Positions 1-7,286 of a stretch of 64,000 nucleotides of DNA are shown one piece after another. Source of the DNA: Runella slithyformis DSM 19594 (GTDB lineage: Bacteria; Bacteroidota; Bacteroidia; Cytophagales; Spirosomataceae); NCBI RefSeq assembly GCF_000218895.1, contig NC_015703.1:3361001-3425000 (forward strand). Direction: 5' to 3'. The position numbers were made by a program, and so were the translations under genes. The notes below the pieces were generated by a model, which was not told the DNA's origin, did not search any database, and saw nothing but the letters and a program-made list of their open reading frames with translations. Every line of letters starts with the position of its first letter. Within the stretch, counting starts at the first letter, position 1.

Positions 1-4
1 TAAA

Positions 5-349
5 ATGGCGGTGAAATACTTACGCGATACCTATCAGCACGAAGTGGCGATGACCGATGAGCAACTCGAAAATGCATCGTTGGACGATATCATCTTTGAG
101 TTTCGCAACAAAGCCTATGGAGCCTATGATCTGCGTCAATCGTATCCGTTGGCGCTCCGTAATGCCCTCATTTTAGGGGTTGGGTTGTTTATGATGCTGA
201 TGGCGTTTCTGTCGGGCATGGCGCAGGGGTCGTGGAACTTCCTGTCAACCCCGGGGCTCATGTGGATGGCGGGCGTAAGCGGTGTGGCCTATTCACTGGG
301 AACGTGGTTTTTTCGGAAAGCCCCTCATCGGTACGCTGTTCCTGCCTGA
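5..349 (+). CDS. Short two-helix membrane protein related to the TonB N-terminal anchor
   Basis: This 114-residue protein has an N-terminal stretch (about 25-70) that closely resembles the N-terminus of the TonB protein 370 bp downstream: both carry DDIIF, then YGAYDLR, then a YP-ALRNA-LG-GLF membrane segment. A second hydrophobic segment lies near residues 80-98. It has neither the Pro/Glu-rich spacer nor the TonB C-terminal domain, so it cannot act as a complete energy transducer. It may be a decayed paralogue, or a small partner inserted through the same kind of anchor. The start is uncertain because the window begins 4 bases upstream. Confidence 0.6.
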   Translation: MAVKYLRDTYQHEVAMTDEQLENASLDDIIFEFRNKAYGAYDLRQSYPLALRNALILGVGLFMMLMAFLSGMAQGSWNFLSTPGLMWMAGVSGVAYSLGTWFFRKAPHRYAVPA

Positions 350-715
350 ACCAACCTTATACCATATTGATTTTTGCAAAAGCAGAGCCGATTTGGCCCC
401 TTGGCGAAGCTTTGCCTTTCTAAACCTTTTGCCTTTTAGCAGCCATAAAAAACATTTTATCAGTTATCTTCCGAATGAGCGGTAACCCTGCTTATTCAAA
501 CCGTTATCTCCCATTTCAACCCTCTTTTTACCCTTAACTTATAAGTCGTGAATCCTGATTCGTTGTATTGCCTGTTCAATCGACGGTCTTTCTTTATGCT
601 TTGGTTGTACTCATGAGTGTAATACAACTACCGGGGCAGCGTATAGCTGTATCCGTAACCTCTATGGTATGAAATCAAGGCAAAAAAATAGTATAATGCT
701 AAACTGAAAATAGCT
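350..715. other. Intergenic region, no gene seen
   Basis: No credible reading frame is present in these 366 bases. The only structure noted is a nested inverted repeat at 604-628: GTTGT and ACAAC arms surround the palindrome ACTCATGAGT (609-618), about 90 bases before the TonB gene. It could be an operator, but nothing else supports that. Confidence 0.4.
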
Positions 716-1561
716 ATGAATACGTACAAACACCCCTTCCCGGTCTTGGCCGAGAGCAGCGAAGCTATGACCTTAGACGACATCATCTTCATGAACCGTC
801 ACCGTGAGTACGGTGCTTACGACCTCCGAAAAGCTTATCCGACGGCGCTCCGAAATGCTGTTTTGTTGGGTATCGGTCTCTTTTTGCTGATGTTTATCGG
901 CCCCACCATTTATGGACACCTGGCTCCCGATGAGCCTCAATTTTCGATGAAAGAGCTCCAATTGAGTGATGTAACGCTCGCCCCGAAAGAAGAAAAACCG
1001 CTGCCGGAATTGGAGAAGCCCAAGGAACTGCCCAAGCAGGCCGCTGTACGCTACCTGACGCCGGAAGTGACGGAAAACCCTCCTCATGAAGAACTGCCGC
1101 CGCCAACGGAAGAGTTTGAAAAAGCCCCGCCCGGTCCCGAAACCATTGAAGGTACAGGCGGGGAGGAGGTTGCTATTATAGCCCCTCCCGAAGATACGCC
1201 CGCCCCGGAAGCCACCAAGCCTGCCGAAGTGGAAGCCAAAGCGCCGGAAATATTTGAAAAGGTGGAGATCGACCCGCAGTTTGCGGGAGGGCCCGAAGGT
1301 CTACGGGCATTTTTGATGAAAAACCTGCATTACCCAAGTCCTGCCCAACGAAGCAACATTCAGGGGCGCGTCTACCTGACGTTTACGGTGGAGCCGGACG
1401 GGTCATTGTCCAACCTCAATGTCATCCGGGGAATCGGATTTGGGTGTGATGAAGAAGCCCTGCGGGTTATGAAACTGATGCCGAAATGGAAACCGGGCAA
1501 GCAATCGGGGCGGGCCGTAAGAGTGAAATTTACGATGCCGATCGTGTTTGCGCTGGAGTAG
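716..1561 (+). CDS. TonB family energy transducer
   Basis: 281 residues. A short cytoplasmic N-terminus contains the TLDDIIF and YGAYDLR motifs common in Bacteroidota TonB proteins. One transmembrane helix follows at about 45-66, then a long Pro/Glu/Lys-rich periplasmic spacer (about 80-190), then a TonB C-terminal domain (about 195-281) with the GRVYLTFTVEPDGSL strand region and a C-terminal VKFTMPIVF strand. Proteins of this family couple ExbB/ExbD proton-motive energy to outer-membrane TonB-dependent receptors. No exbB or exbD gene is adjacent in the window. The start ATG at 716 gives the expected short cytoplasmic tail. Confidence 0.9.
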   Translation: MNTYKHPFPVLAESSEAMTLDDIIFMNRHREYGAYDLRKAYPTALRNAVLLGIGLFLLMFIGPTIYGHLAPDEPQFSMKELQLSDVTLAPKEEKPLPELEKPKELPKQAAVRYLTPEVTENPPHEELPPPTEEFEKAPPGPETIEGTGGEEVAIIAPPEDTPAPEATKPAEVEAKAPEIFEKVEIDPQFAGGPEGLRAFLMKNLHYPSPAQRSNIQGRVYLTFTVEPDGSLSNLNVIRGIGFGCDEEALRVMKLMPKWKPGKQSGRAVRVKFTMPIVFALE

Positions 1562-1587
1562 GTTGATTCATGCAGAGGTGAGAAGAA

Positions 1588-1630
1588 GCAGAGACGCACA
1601 AAATAGTTGTAAAAAGCTTTGCGTCTCTGC
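1588..1630. terminator. Bidirectional terminator-like hairpin
   Basis: GCAGAGACGCA (1588-1598) and its exact complement TGCGTCTCTGC (1620-1630) form an 11-bp stem with a 21-nt loop. It lies between the convergent tonB and outer-membrane protein genes. Confidence 0.6.
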
Positions 1631-1638
1631 GTGAATGA

Positions 1639-2328
1639 TTAATACCCGCTGCCGAAGCGATAATTGAGGCCAATTGAGGCGAAATACGGGCTACCAACCG
1701 CAAGCTCGCCGTTGAGGCCGATGTTTTCGGTAAGGTACGTGCGCAGTCCGAAGAGGATCACCTGAACCTGCGGCAAGACAAAACCGCCTTTCAGTTTATT
1801 GCCAAGCACGCTGCGCCAGATGCCGCTGCCGCCGGCCTCTTTAAATACCTCATCCAGTTTACTGTCGACCAAACTTGAGCCGGCATTGACTCCCCAAATA
1901 CCAATGCCCAATCGAACCCCCGAATACATATCTACGCGGTTGGCATTGCCGTAATGAAACAGCGCCCGGGCACCGAGGGTGATGCGCGATACGTTTAGGG
2001 TCACATCGCCCAGATTCTCTTTTTTATTGTACACAACATCTTTCAAATCTAAGCCAACTTTGTTGTAACTGATCGCACCGCCGATAGAAAACCACCGGTT
2101 AATGCCGTGGTCGTAAGCGAGATTAATTTGGGGAAAATTGTAGGCATTGCCTGACCTGAACGAAACGGTCGTATCGGATGACTGTGTTGAGCCGGTAATG
2201 GTGCCGCGAAAAGGAGAAAAAAGACTCACCCCCGACTGTACACTGACAACGTGTTGATAATCTTCATTTTGAGCAAAGGCTCCGAAGGCGAAGAGCAAGA
2301 AACAAATTGAAAAAAAACGCTTTTGCAT
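1639..2328 (-). CDS. Outer-membrane beta-barrel protein
   Basis: 229 residues with a clear signal peptide (MQKRFFSICFLLFAFGAFAQ, cleavage after AFAQ). The rest is alternating amphipathic strands rich in Gly, Tyr and Asn, ending in a typical outer-membrane strand (NYRFGSGY). It most resembles the small porin-like barrel proteins of Bacteroidota. No ligand can be deduced. It is divergent from uvrC and has its own -7 promoter element at 2398-2405. Confidence 0.75.
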   Translation of the reverse strand: MQKRFFSICFLLFAFGAFAQNEDYQHVVSVQSGVSLFSPFRGTITGSTQSSDTTVSFRSGNAYNFPQINLAYDHGINRWFSIGGAISYNKVGLDLKDVVYNKKENLGDVTLNVSRITLGARALFHYGNANRVDMYSGVRLGIGIWGVNAGSSLVDSKLDEVFKEAGGSGIWRSVLGNKLKGGFVLPQVQVILFGLRTYLTENIGLNGELAVGSPYFASIGLNYRFGSGY

Positions 2329-2397
2329 GGCAGTTGATGTTTATTGGCTGTTTTATTGTTGGAAAAAGAGGTTGATGGTAAAAAAAGTATACCGTAG

Positions 2398-2405
2398 CAA
2401 ATGTA
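2398..2405 (-). promoter_or_regulatory. Bacteroidota -7 element (TACATTTG)
   Basis: On the minus strand this matches TAnnTTTG, about 70 nt upstream of the outer-membrane protein start. No TTG lies at the expected -33 distance, so support is partial. Confidence 0.4.
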
Positions 2406-2578
2406 GTAAAACAAAGGTGATTTTTTGTAGCGTTACATTACAACTGCCGACTTCATTGTATTGCAGTCTTCATCGGCCAAAATTCGCAATTTGCGAATCG
2501 CGAATTTTATCCACCCTTCCTCATTTTTCTTTCCCCCAAACTTTGGCGAACTTTGCCTTTAGTAAAAACTGTACCAAT

Positions 2579-4384
2579 ATGTCCGTTTTTGAAGCCAAAG
2601 CAGAGTTAGCTAAAATTCCGACCGAGCCGGGAGTGTATCGTTATTTTAGCGAAGAAGGGGAGATTATTTACGTGGGAAAGGCCAAAAACCTCAAAAACCG
2701 CGTCAGCAGTTATTTTGTTAAAAATCATCCCGACCGCAAAACGCGGCGGTTGGTAAGTCAGATCCGACGCATCGAATACACCATTGTGCATACGGAATTC
2801 GACGCCCTTTTGCTCGAAAACCAACTCATCAAACGCTACCAGCCGCGCTTCAATATCCTGCTGCGCGATGATAAAACCTATCCGTTCATCAAGGTGTTCA
2901 ATGAGCCTTTTCCGCGCGTGGAAACCACGCGTCGATTAGATAAAAAAACGGGGACCTTTTACGGGCCGTTTGCCAATTCGCGTTCGATGTACAACCTCTT
3001 GGATATGTTTCGGGAGTTGTATACGCTGCGTACCTGTAACCTTAATCTCACCCCCGAAAATATTGAAGCAGGCAAGTTTAAGGTGTGCATGGAGTTTCAC
3101 CTCAAACGCTGCAAAGGCCCCTGCGAAGGAAGGCAGTCGCTTGAAGACTATAACCGGGAAATCGATTCCGTCCATCAGATACTGAAGGGCCAATTGAGTA
3201 TTCCGCAAAATTATTTTAAGCAAAATATGATCGCTTCGGCCGAAAAGATGGAGTTTGAAAAAGCCCACGAATGGAAACTGAAGCTGGAAACACTCCAAAA
3301 TTTCCAATCCAAGTCAACGGTCATCAACCCCAAGATCGGCAACGTGGATGTGGTCGCGATCGCTTCCGATGAAGATGCCGCCTACGTTAATTACCTCAAG
3401 ATCGTGAACGGCTACATCATGGCTGCCCAAACGCTGGAAATAAAGAAAAAACTCGATGAGCCCGACGACGAAATATTGGCGTTGGTGCTGTTTGAGATGC
3501 GTAGCACCTACGAAAGCGACGCCAAAGAGATCATCTCCAACATCGACATTACGACCGATTTTAAAGCGGAGATCACCATCCCGAAAATCGGCGATAAGCG
3601 GAGCCTGCTGGACATGGCGCTCAAAAACGTGCATTTTTACCGTAAAGAAAAGCATGAGCGACAGATGATCGAGTCCAGCGCCACGACCAACCGCCGCGAC
3701 CGCGTACTGATCAAACTCAAAGCCGACCTGCAACTCAAAGGCCTGCCGCACCACATTGAGTGTTTTGACAACTCCAACATTCAGGGCACCAATCCCGTCG
3801 CGGCCATGGTGTGTTTCAAAGAAGGACGTCCGTCGAAGAAAGATTATCGACATTTCAGCATCAAGACTGTCATCGGTCCCAACGACTTTGCGAGTATGCA
3901 CGAGGTGGTTACGCGGCGCTACACGCGCCTGCTGGAAGAAGAAGCACCGCTGCCCGACCTGATCGTGGTCGATGGGGGCAAGGGCCAGCTCAGTGCGGCC
4001 TGTGATGCGCTCAAAGCGCTGAACCTGTACGGCAAAATTCCCATTGTGGGCATTGCCAAGCGGTTGGAAGAGATCTATTTTCCCGAAGATCCGTTGCCGT
4101 TGTACATTGATAAAAAATCAGAATCCCTGCGCCTTATTCAGCAGATACGCGACGAAGCGCACCGCTTTGCCATTACGTATCACCGCGATAAGCGCAGTCG
4201 CAATGCGTTTGTGAGTGAGTTGGAAAATATCGAAGGGATCGGCAAGAAAACCGCGGCCAATCTGCTCAAAGAGTTTCGGAGTGTGAAGGCCATTCGGGAA
4301 GCCGACGCAGAGACAATAGCGCAGTTTGTAGGAAAAGACAAAGCCCAAAAGATCAAAGAGTATTTTGCGACGATAGAGCAGTGA
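2579..4384 (+). CDS. uvrC: Excinuclease ABC subunit C
   Basis: 601 residues from the ATG at 2579. The frame stays open further upstream, but that sequence is not UvrC-like, and MSVFEAKAELAKIPTEPGVY is the normal start. The order of parts is: GIY-YIG nuclease domain (about 15-95, GVYRYF and IIYVGKAKNLKNR) for the 3' incision; a UVR-type helical motif near residue 200; the RNase H-like nuclease region (ECFDNSNIQGTNPVAAMV, LIVVDGGKGQL) for the 5' incision; and C-terminal helix-hairpin-helix motifs (IEGIGKKTAANLLKEF). It acts in nucleotide excision repair with UvrA and UvrB, neither of which is in the window. Full-length and apparently intact. Confidence 0.97.
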   Translation: MSVFEAKAELAKIPTEPGVYRYFSEEGEIIYVGKAKNLKNRVSSYFVKNHPDRKTRRLVSQIRRIEYTIVHTEFDALLLENQLIKRYQPRFNILLRDDKTYPFIKVFNEPFPRVETTRRLDKKTGTFYGPFANSRSMYNLLDMFRELYTLRTCNLNLTPENIEAGKFKVCMEFHLKRCKGPCEGRQSLEDYNREIDSVHQILKGQLSIPQNYFKQNMIASAEKMEFEKAHEWKLKLETLQNFQSKSTVINPKIGNVDVVAIASDEDAAYVNYLKIVNGYIMAAQTLEIKKKLDEPDDEILALVLFEMRSTYESDAKEIISNIDITTDFKAEITIPKIGDKRSLLDMALKNVHFYRKEKHERQMIESSATTNRRDRVLIKLKADLQLKGLPHHIECFDNSNIQGTNPVAAMVCFKEGRPSKKDYRHFSIKTVIGPNDFASMHEVVTRRYTRLLEEEAPLPDLIVVDGGKGQLSAACDALKALNLYGKIPIVGIAKRLEEIYFPEDPLPLYIDKKSESLRLIQQIRDEAHRFAITYHRDKRSRNAFVSELENIEGIGKKTAANLLKEFRSVKAIREADAETIAQFVGKDKAQKIKEYFATIEQ

Positions 4385-4425
4385 TGAAATAAATAAATTA
4401 CACTGAGGACCTCAGAGATAAAAAA

Positions 4426-4468
4426 AGAGAGCCGCTGAGAAGTATTTCAACTTACTCCGTGGCTCTCT
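4426..4468. terminator. Hairpin between convergent uvrC and ytxJ
   Basis: AGAGAGCC (4426-4433) pairs with GGCTCTCT (4461-4468). An A-rich run (4420-4426) on the left would be a T-run on the minus strand. Outer arms (AATTACAC near 4406, GTGTAATT near 4489) extend the imperfect stem. Confidence 0.5.
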
Positions 4469-4507
4469 GTCTTCTCTATTGTTCTCTGTGTAATTACAGC
4501 GGAATGC

Positions 4508-4855
4508 TTATACCAAAGCCGCGACCTGCGCTTTGATGCCATCAAAGGAAATGTCAAAATGGGAAGCATCATACACGCTTTCACCGTTGCGGATGATGAG
4601 CGCCTGCGGCGACTCATGCCAAACGCCAAAATCTTCCGCGATTTGATTGGAAATGGGACGATACGCGATCAGGTCTAAAAAATACGGTTTCAGATCGCCC
4701 ACTTCTTCCTGTTTCCAGCTGCGTTCCAGTCGCCCGAGGGTGGCGGAGCTGATGGAGCAGCGCGTGCTGTGTTTCAGGATCAAAACGGGATAGTTATGAG
4801 ATTCTTTTTTGATTTCCTCTAACTGAGCACTGTCGTTCAATGTATTCCAATTCAT
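4508..4855 (-). CDS. ytxJ: YtxJ-type bacilliredoxin-like protein
   Basis: 115 residues with a thioredoxin-like fold. The motif HSTRCSISS (about 29-37) holds the single active-site cysteine typical of the YtxJ/BrxC family (DUF2847), and SPQALIIRNG near residue 84 supplies the cis-Pro region. Family members are proposed to reverse bacillithiol mixed disulphides on proteins, so the gene suggests that this organism uses bacillithiol. No bacillithiol biosynthesis gene is in the window. It is convergent with uvrC and divergent from waaA. Confidence 0.85.
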   Translation of the reverse strand: MNWNTLNDSAQLEEIKKESHNYPVLILKHSTRCSISSATLGRLERSWKQEEVGDLKPYFLDLIAYRPISNQIAEDFGVWHESPQALIIRNGESVYDASHFDISFDGIKAQVAALV

Positions 4856-4937
4856 TCGTATAACTGTTTTTGTGGAAGGCGTAAAACCCGGAGGTAAATT
4901 TTTGCGGCAAACCGCCGTCTTTTACCCGGTAACCTTT

Positions 4938-4945
4938 TAGCTTTG
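4938..4945 (+). promoter_or_regulatory. Bacteroidota -7 element (TAGCTTTG)
   Basis: It matches TAnnTTTG, 26 nt before the TTG start of waaA. No TTG was found at the right -33 distance. Confidence 0.45.
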
Positions 4946-4971
4946 TCAAGAAAACACAACCTTTCCCAAAA

Positions 4972-6342
4972 TTGTTCGCTTTCATCTATACCCTTGGAAT
5001 TTATTTGGCGCAGGGCGGTGCGCGTTTGGTTGCGCTTTTCCATCCCAAAACCCGTCTGTGGGTCAAAGGGCAGGCGCAGACTTGGTCGTTAATTGAGGAG
5101 TCGGAGAACGGAGAACGGAAAACGGAGAACGGAAAACGGAAAACGCCAACCGAAAATCAGAAAACGGCAACCACAAATCACAAACCACGAATCACGAATC
5201 ACCAATATACCTTCTGGTTTCATGCGGCTTCGTTGGGGGAGTTTGAGCAGGGGCGTCCGGTCATCGAGGCGTGCCGCCGACAGTATCCTGCGGCCCGTAT
5301 CGTTCTGACGTTCTTTTCTCCGTCAGGTTATGAAAACAAGAAAGACTATGACCAAGCGGATGTGGTTTGCTATTTACCCGCCGATACCCCTGCCCATGTG
5401 GCTCGTTTTCTGGACGCGGTGCAGCCCGATATGGCCCTTTTTATCAAGTATGAATTTTGGCCCAATTACCTTTTCGCCCTCAAAAAGCGTGGTATTCCTG
5501 CCCTTATGTTTTCGGCTATTTTTCGTCCCGATCAATTGTTTTTCAAAGCCTACGGTGGTTTTTACCGAAACGTGCTTTGTTGCCTCGATCATATTTTAGT
5601 GCAGAACCGGGAATCAGAAAAATTGTTAAAATCCATTGATTATAATCAGGTTACGCTGGCGGGTGATACACGTTTGGACCGTGTGGTACAAATCGCCAAA
5701 CAGGCCAAAACCTTTCCGCTTATCGAACAGTTCAAAGGCAACACGCCGCTGCTCATCGTCGGCTCCGCGTGGCCGGATGATCTGGAAGTAATCTTTGCCT
5801 TCCTCCATCATTTCAAACATCCGCTCAGGGTCATCGTAGCTCCGCACGAGATCAATGCCGAGCAAATCAAACATTGGCGGCAGGCCGTAAGCGTAGAATC
5901 GTTTGTCTACAGTGAGTGGTTGGAAGAACGGAAAACGGAGAATGGGCGTTTTTCACTGCCTGATTTCGGCACTTCTTCGCTTCTTTTTCTTGATACCGTT
6001 GGGATGCTTTCTTCGGTGTATCGTTATGCGGATTTTGTGTTTGTGGGCGGCGGCTACCGCGATGGATTACACAATACGATGGAGCCGGCGGTGTTTGGCA
6101 TGCCGATCTTCTTCGGACAGCCGTATTACCGAAAATTTCAGGAAGCCCTCGACCTACTCCAACTCGGCGGTGCACAGACCGTAGCCAATGCCGATGAGTT
6201 TTCCAAAGCTTTTACGGAAGTGTATGAAAATGAGTTGTTAAGAAAGAAAAAGGCCGATATTTGCCGTGAATACGTGCAGAAAAATGCGGGCGCTACGGAG
6301 AAAGTAATGGAGGTAATCAAGCGTACATTTATCATGCGGTAA
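4972..6342 (+). CDS. waaA: 3-deoxy-D-manno-octulosonic acid (Kdo) transferase
   Basis: 456 residues. It transfers Kdo from CMP-Kdo to lipid A at the inner membrane during LPS core synthesis. The start is a TTG at 4972: no ATG or GTG is available upstream before the stop at 4930, and the following FIYTLGIYLAQGGARLVALFHPK is the expected membrane-anchoring N-terminus. Key regions are FWFHAASLGEFEQGRPVIE (the base-binding Glu loop), the FIKYEFWPNYL segment, and the C-terminal donor site FVGGGYRDGLHNTMEPAVFGMP. It is longer than the usual 410-425 residues because heptanucleotide arrays insert about 35 residues near 44-78 and a few more near 319-325 (see repeats), in low-complexity linker positions. 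Confidence 0.93.
   Translation: MFAFIYTLGIYLAQGGARLVALFHPKTRLWVKGQAQTWSLIEESENGERKTENGKRKTPTENQKTATTNHKPRITNHQYTFWFHAASLGEFEQGRPVIEACRRQYPAARIVLTFFSPSGYENKKDYDQADVVCYLPADTPAHVARFLDAVQPDMALFIKYEFWPNYLFALKKRGIPALMFSAIFRPDQLFFKAYGGFYRNVLCCLDHILVQNRESEKLLKSIDYNQVTLAGDTRLDRVVQIAKQAKTFPLIEQFKGNTPLLIVGSAWPDDLEVIFAFLHHFKHPLRVIVAPHEINAEQIKHWRQAVSVESFVYSEWLEERKTENGRFSLPDFGTSSLLFLDTVGMLSSVYRYADFVFVGGGYRDGLHNTMEPAVFGMPIFFGQPYYRKFQEALDLLQLGGAQTVANADEFSKAFTEVYENELLRKKKADICREYVQKNAGATEKVMEVIKRTFIMR
5102..5203. repeat. Two heptanucleotide arrays inside waaA
   Basis: Array one (5107-5148) is six tandem units of AACGGAR (the last degenerate), preceded by a partial unit at 5102. Array two (5169-5203) is five tandem units of AAYCACR. 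Both are read in frame and encode hydrophilic Lys/Arg/Asn/Thr-rich sequence absent from ordinary WaaA proteins. A further two and a half AACGGAR units lie at 5927-5947 in the same gene. Confidence 0.85.
5927..5947. repeat. Short AACGGAR heptamer run inside waaA
   Basis: Units AACGGAA, AACGGAG and the degenerate AATGGGC lie in frame, adding exactly 21 bases (seven codons) between the two Rossmann-like parts of the C-terminal domain. It is the same unit as the array at 5107-5148. Confidence 0.65.
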
Positions 6343-6422
6343 TGCCGTTTTGTACGCCGTTGCCCCGTTGTTGGAGTTATCACCGCACGGGCCTTTAGGC
6401 TCAAAACTGCGATGAGGACATT

Positions 6423-6533
6423 TACTGTCCGCCAAACTTCAACGTCGTGCCTATGCGAAAAACGGTGCGTTGGTACTTGAAATCCTGAAATACCGCTACG
6501 GCTTCCGCCCTGAAAAAGGGAAAGCCCGGTATT
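6423..6533. repeat. 111-bp duplicate of the 3' end of the DUF5686 gene (left copy)
   Basis: It is identical to 7288-7398 at 110 of 111 positions (T6497 versus C7362) and in the same orientation. It carries the last 36 codons of the DUF5686 gene on the minus strand and its own in-frame TAA (6422-6424) where the intact gene has TAG. The two copies bracket the RAYT module exactly. Confidence 0.9.
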
Positions 6534-6564
6534 TGATGCCGTTGTTGGTGTTATCACCAACAAC
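6534..6564. repeat. REP-like palindrome, left of RAYT
   Basis: A TGATGCC head is followed by a hairpin with arms GTTGTTGGTG and CACCAACAAC around a TTAT loop. The 31 bases are the exact reverse complement of 7219-7249, giving the inverted pair expected of REP doublets. Confidence 0.8.
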
Positions 6565-6585
6565 CTCGCCTTCACGTAAAATTAC

Positions 6586-7107
6586 TCAATAATCTTCCCT
6601 ATAATGCGTTAAAAAGCCAAAGTCATCCACCAGAGTTTCGTAAAACTGAAATGATGAATAGTGATAATTGCTCGGATGAACGGCTAAGTTCCATTTTTCC
6701 TGCAACGGATTGTTGTGTATGTACACCAGTTTTTGCTCCACGGTTTTTCGGTCAAATAGATCAATACTCAATGGATTTCGCTCCCAAAATTGATATTTTC
6801 TGTCTTTCAGGTTTACTTCAAATGTAGCTAAAACCTGTGGATGGTGTGCCTGTAAATCAAATTTGATTTGTTGTGCCGTATATTTCAGAAAATCACGCTG
6901 AACATCTTCCAAAAAGTGGTTTTCCTGAATTCGCCAAATAAGGTGAATGTGATTAGGCATAATGACAAATCCGTAAATTTTCACTCGTTTGTCATTCACT
7001 AAAAAACGCATACTGTCGATGATGATTTGTTTGTACTTATCCGGTTGCAGGAGTTTTTTCCACCATAAGATGGTGGCAGTAAAAAACTGAATATAGTGAG
7101 GATTCAT
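6586..7107 (-). CDS. REP-associated tyrosine transposase (Y1/HUH family)
   Basis: 173 residues of the IS200/IS605-like Y1 transposase superfamily. The HUH motif is seen as MPNHIHLIW (about 51-59), and the candidate catalytic tyrosine is in FLKYTAQQ (about Y76) on the following helix. The C-terminus (VYIHNNPLQEKWNL) is typical of RAYTs. Such proteins are single-copy domesticated-type nucleases that recognise REP hairpins, here represented by the flanking palindromes. No frameshift is seen, so it may be active. It lies between waaA and the DUF5686 gene, within the 111-bp duplication. Confidence 0.88.
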   Translation of the reverse strand: MNPHYIQFFTATILWWKKLLQPDKYKQIIIDSMRFLVNDKRVKIYGFVIMPNHIHLIWRIQENHFLEDVQRDFLKYTAQQIKFDLQAHHPQVLATFEVNLKDRKYQFWERNPLSIDLFDRKTVEQKLVYIHNNPLQEKWNLAVHPSNYHYSSFQFYETLVDDFGFLTHYREDY

Positions 7108-7169
7108 GAGAGTAAGCTATTGGAACTTATCACTTAGACGTGAATAGCCTTCTGTTGTAACATTGGTTT

Positions 7170-7249
7170 GAAGTAGTAGGGTTGTTAGGTGATAATACCT
7201 TGGTACGAGTAGTAGGGGGTTGTTGGTGATAACACCAACAACGGCATCA
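7170..7249. repeat. REP-like palindrome, right of RAYT, with a degenerate upstream copy
   Basis: 7219-7249 is the inverted partner of 6534-6564 (GTTGTTGGTG, ATAA loop, CACCAACAAC, then GGCATCA). About 35 bp before it, a diverged copy (7173-7200) shares AGTAGTAGGG, a TTGTT-GGTGATAA core and ACC, but has lost the far arm of the hairpin. Confidence 0.75.
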
Positions 7250-7286
7250 GTCCGATTGCAGATTGTAAGAAGGTTCGTTGCTTAGC

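Noticed and set aside
2327-2578. Upstream extension of uvrC
   Set aside because: The 84 added residues are unlike UvrC, and the ATG at 2579 starts exactly at the family N-terminus.
5102-5203. CRISPR-like appearance of the tandem repeats in waaA
   Set aside because: The units are 7 bases, tandem, with no spacers, and inside a coding sequence; no cas genes are nearby.
6343-6585. Plus- and minus-strand short frames downstream of waaA
   Set aside because: They are built from the duplicated gene end and REP sequence, with no independent coding signal.
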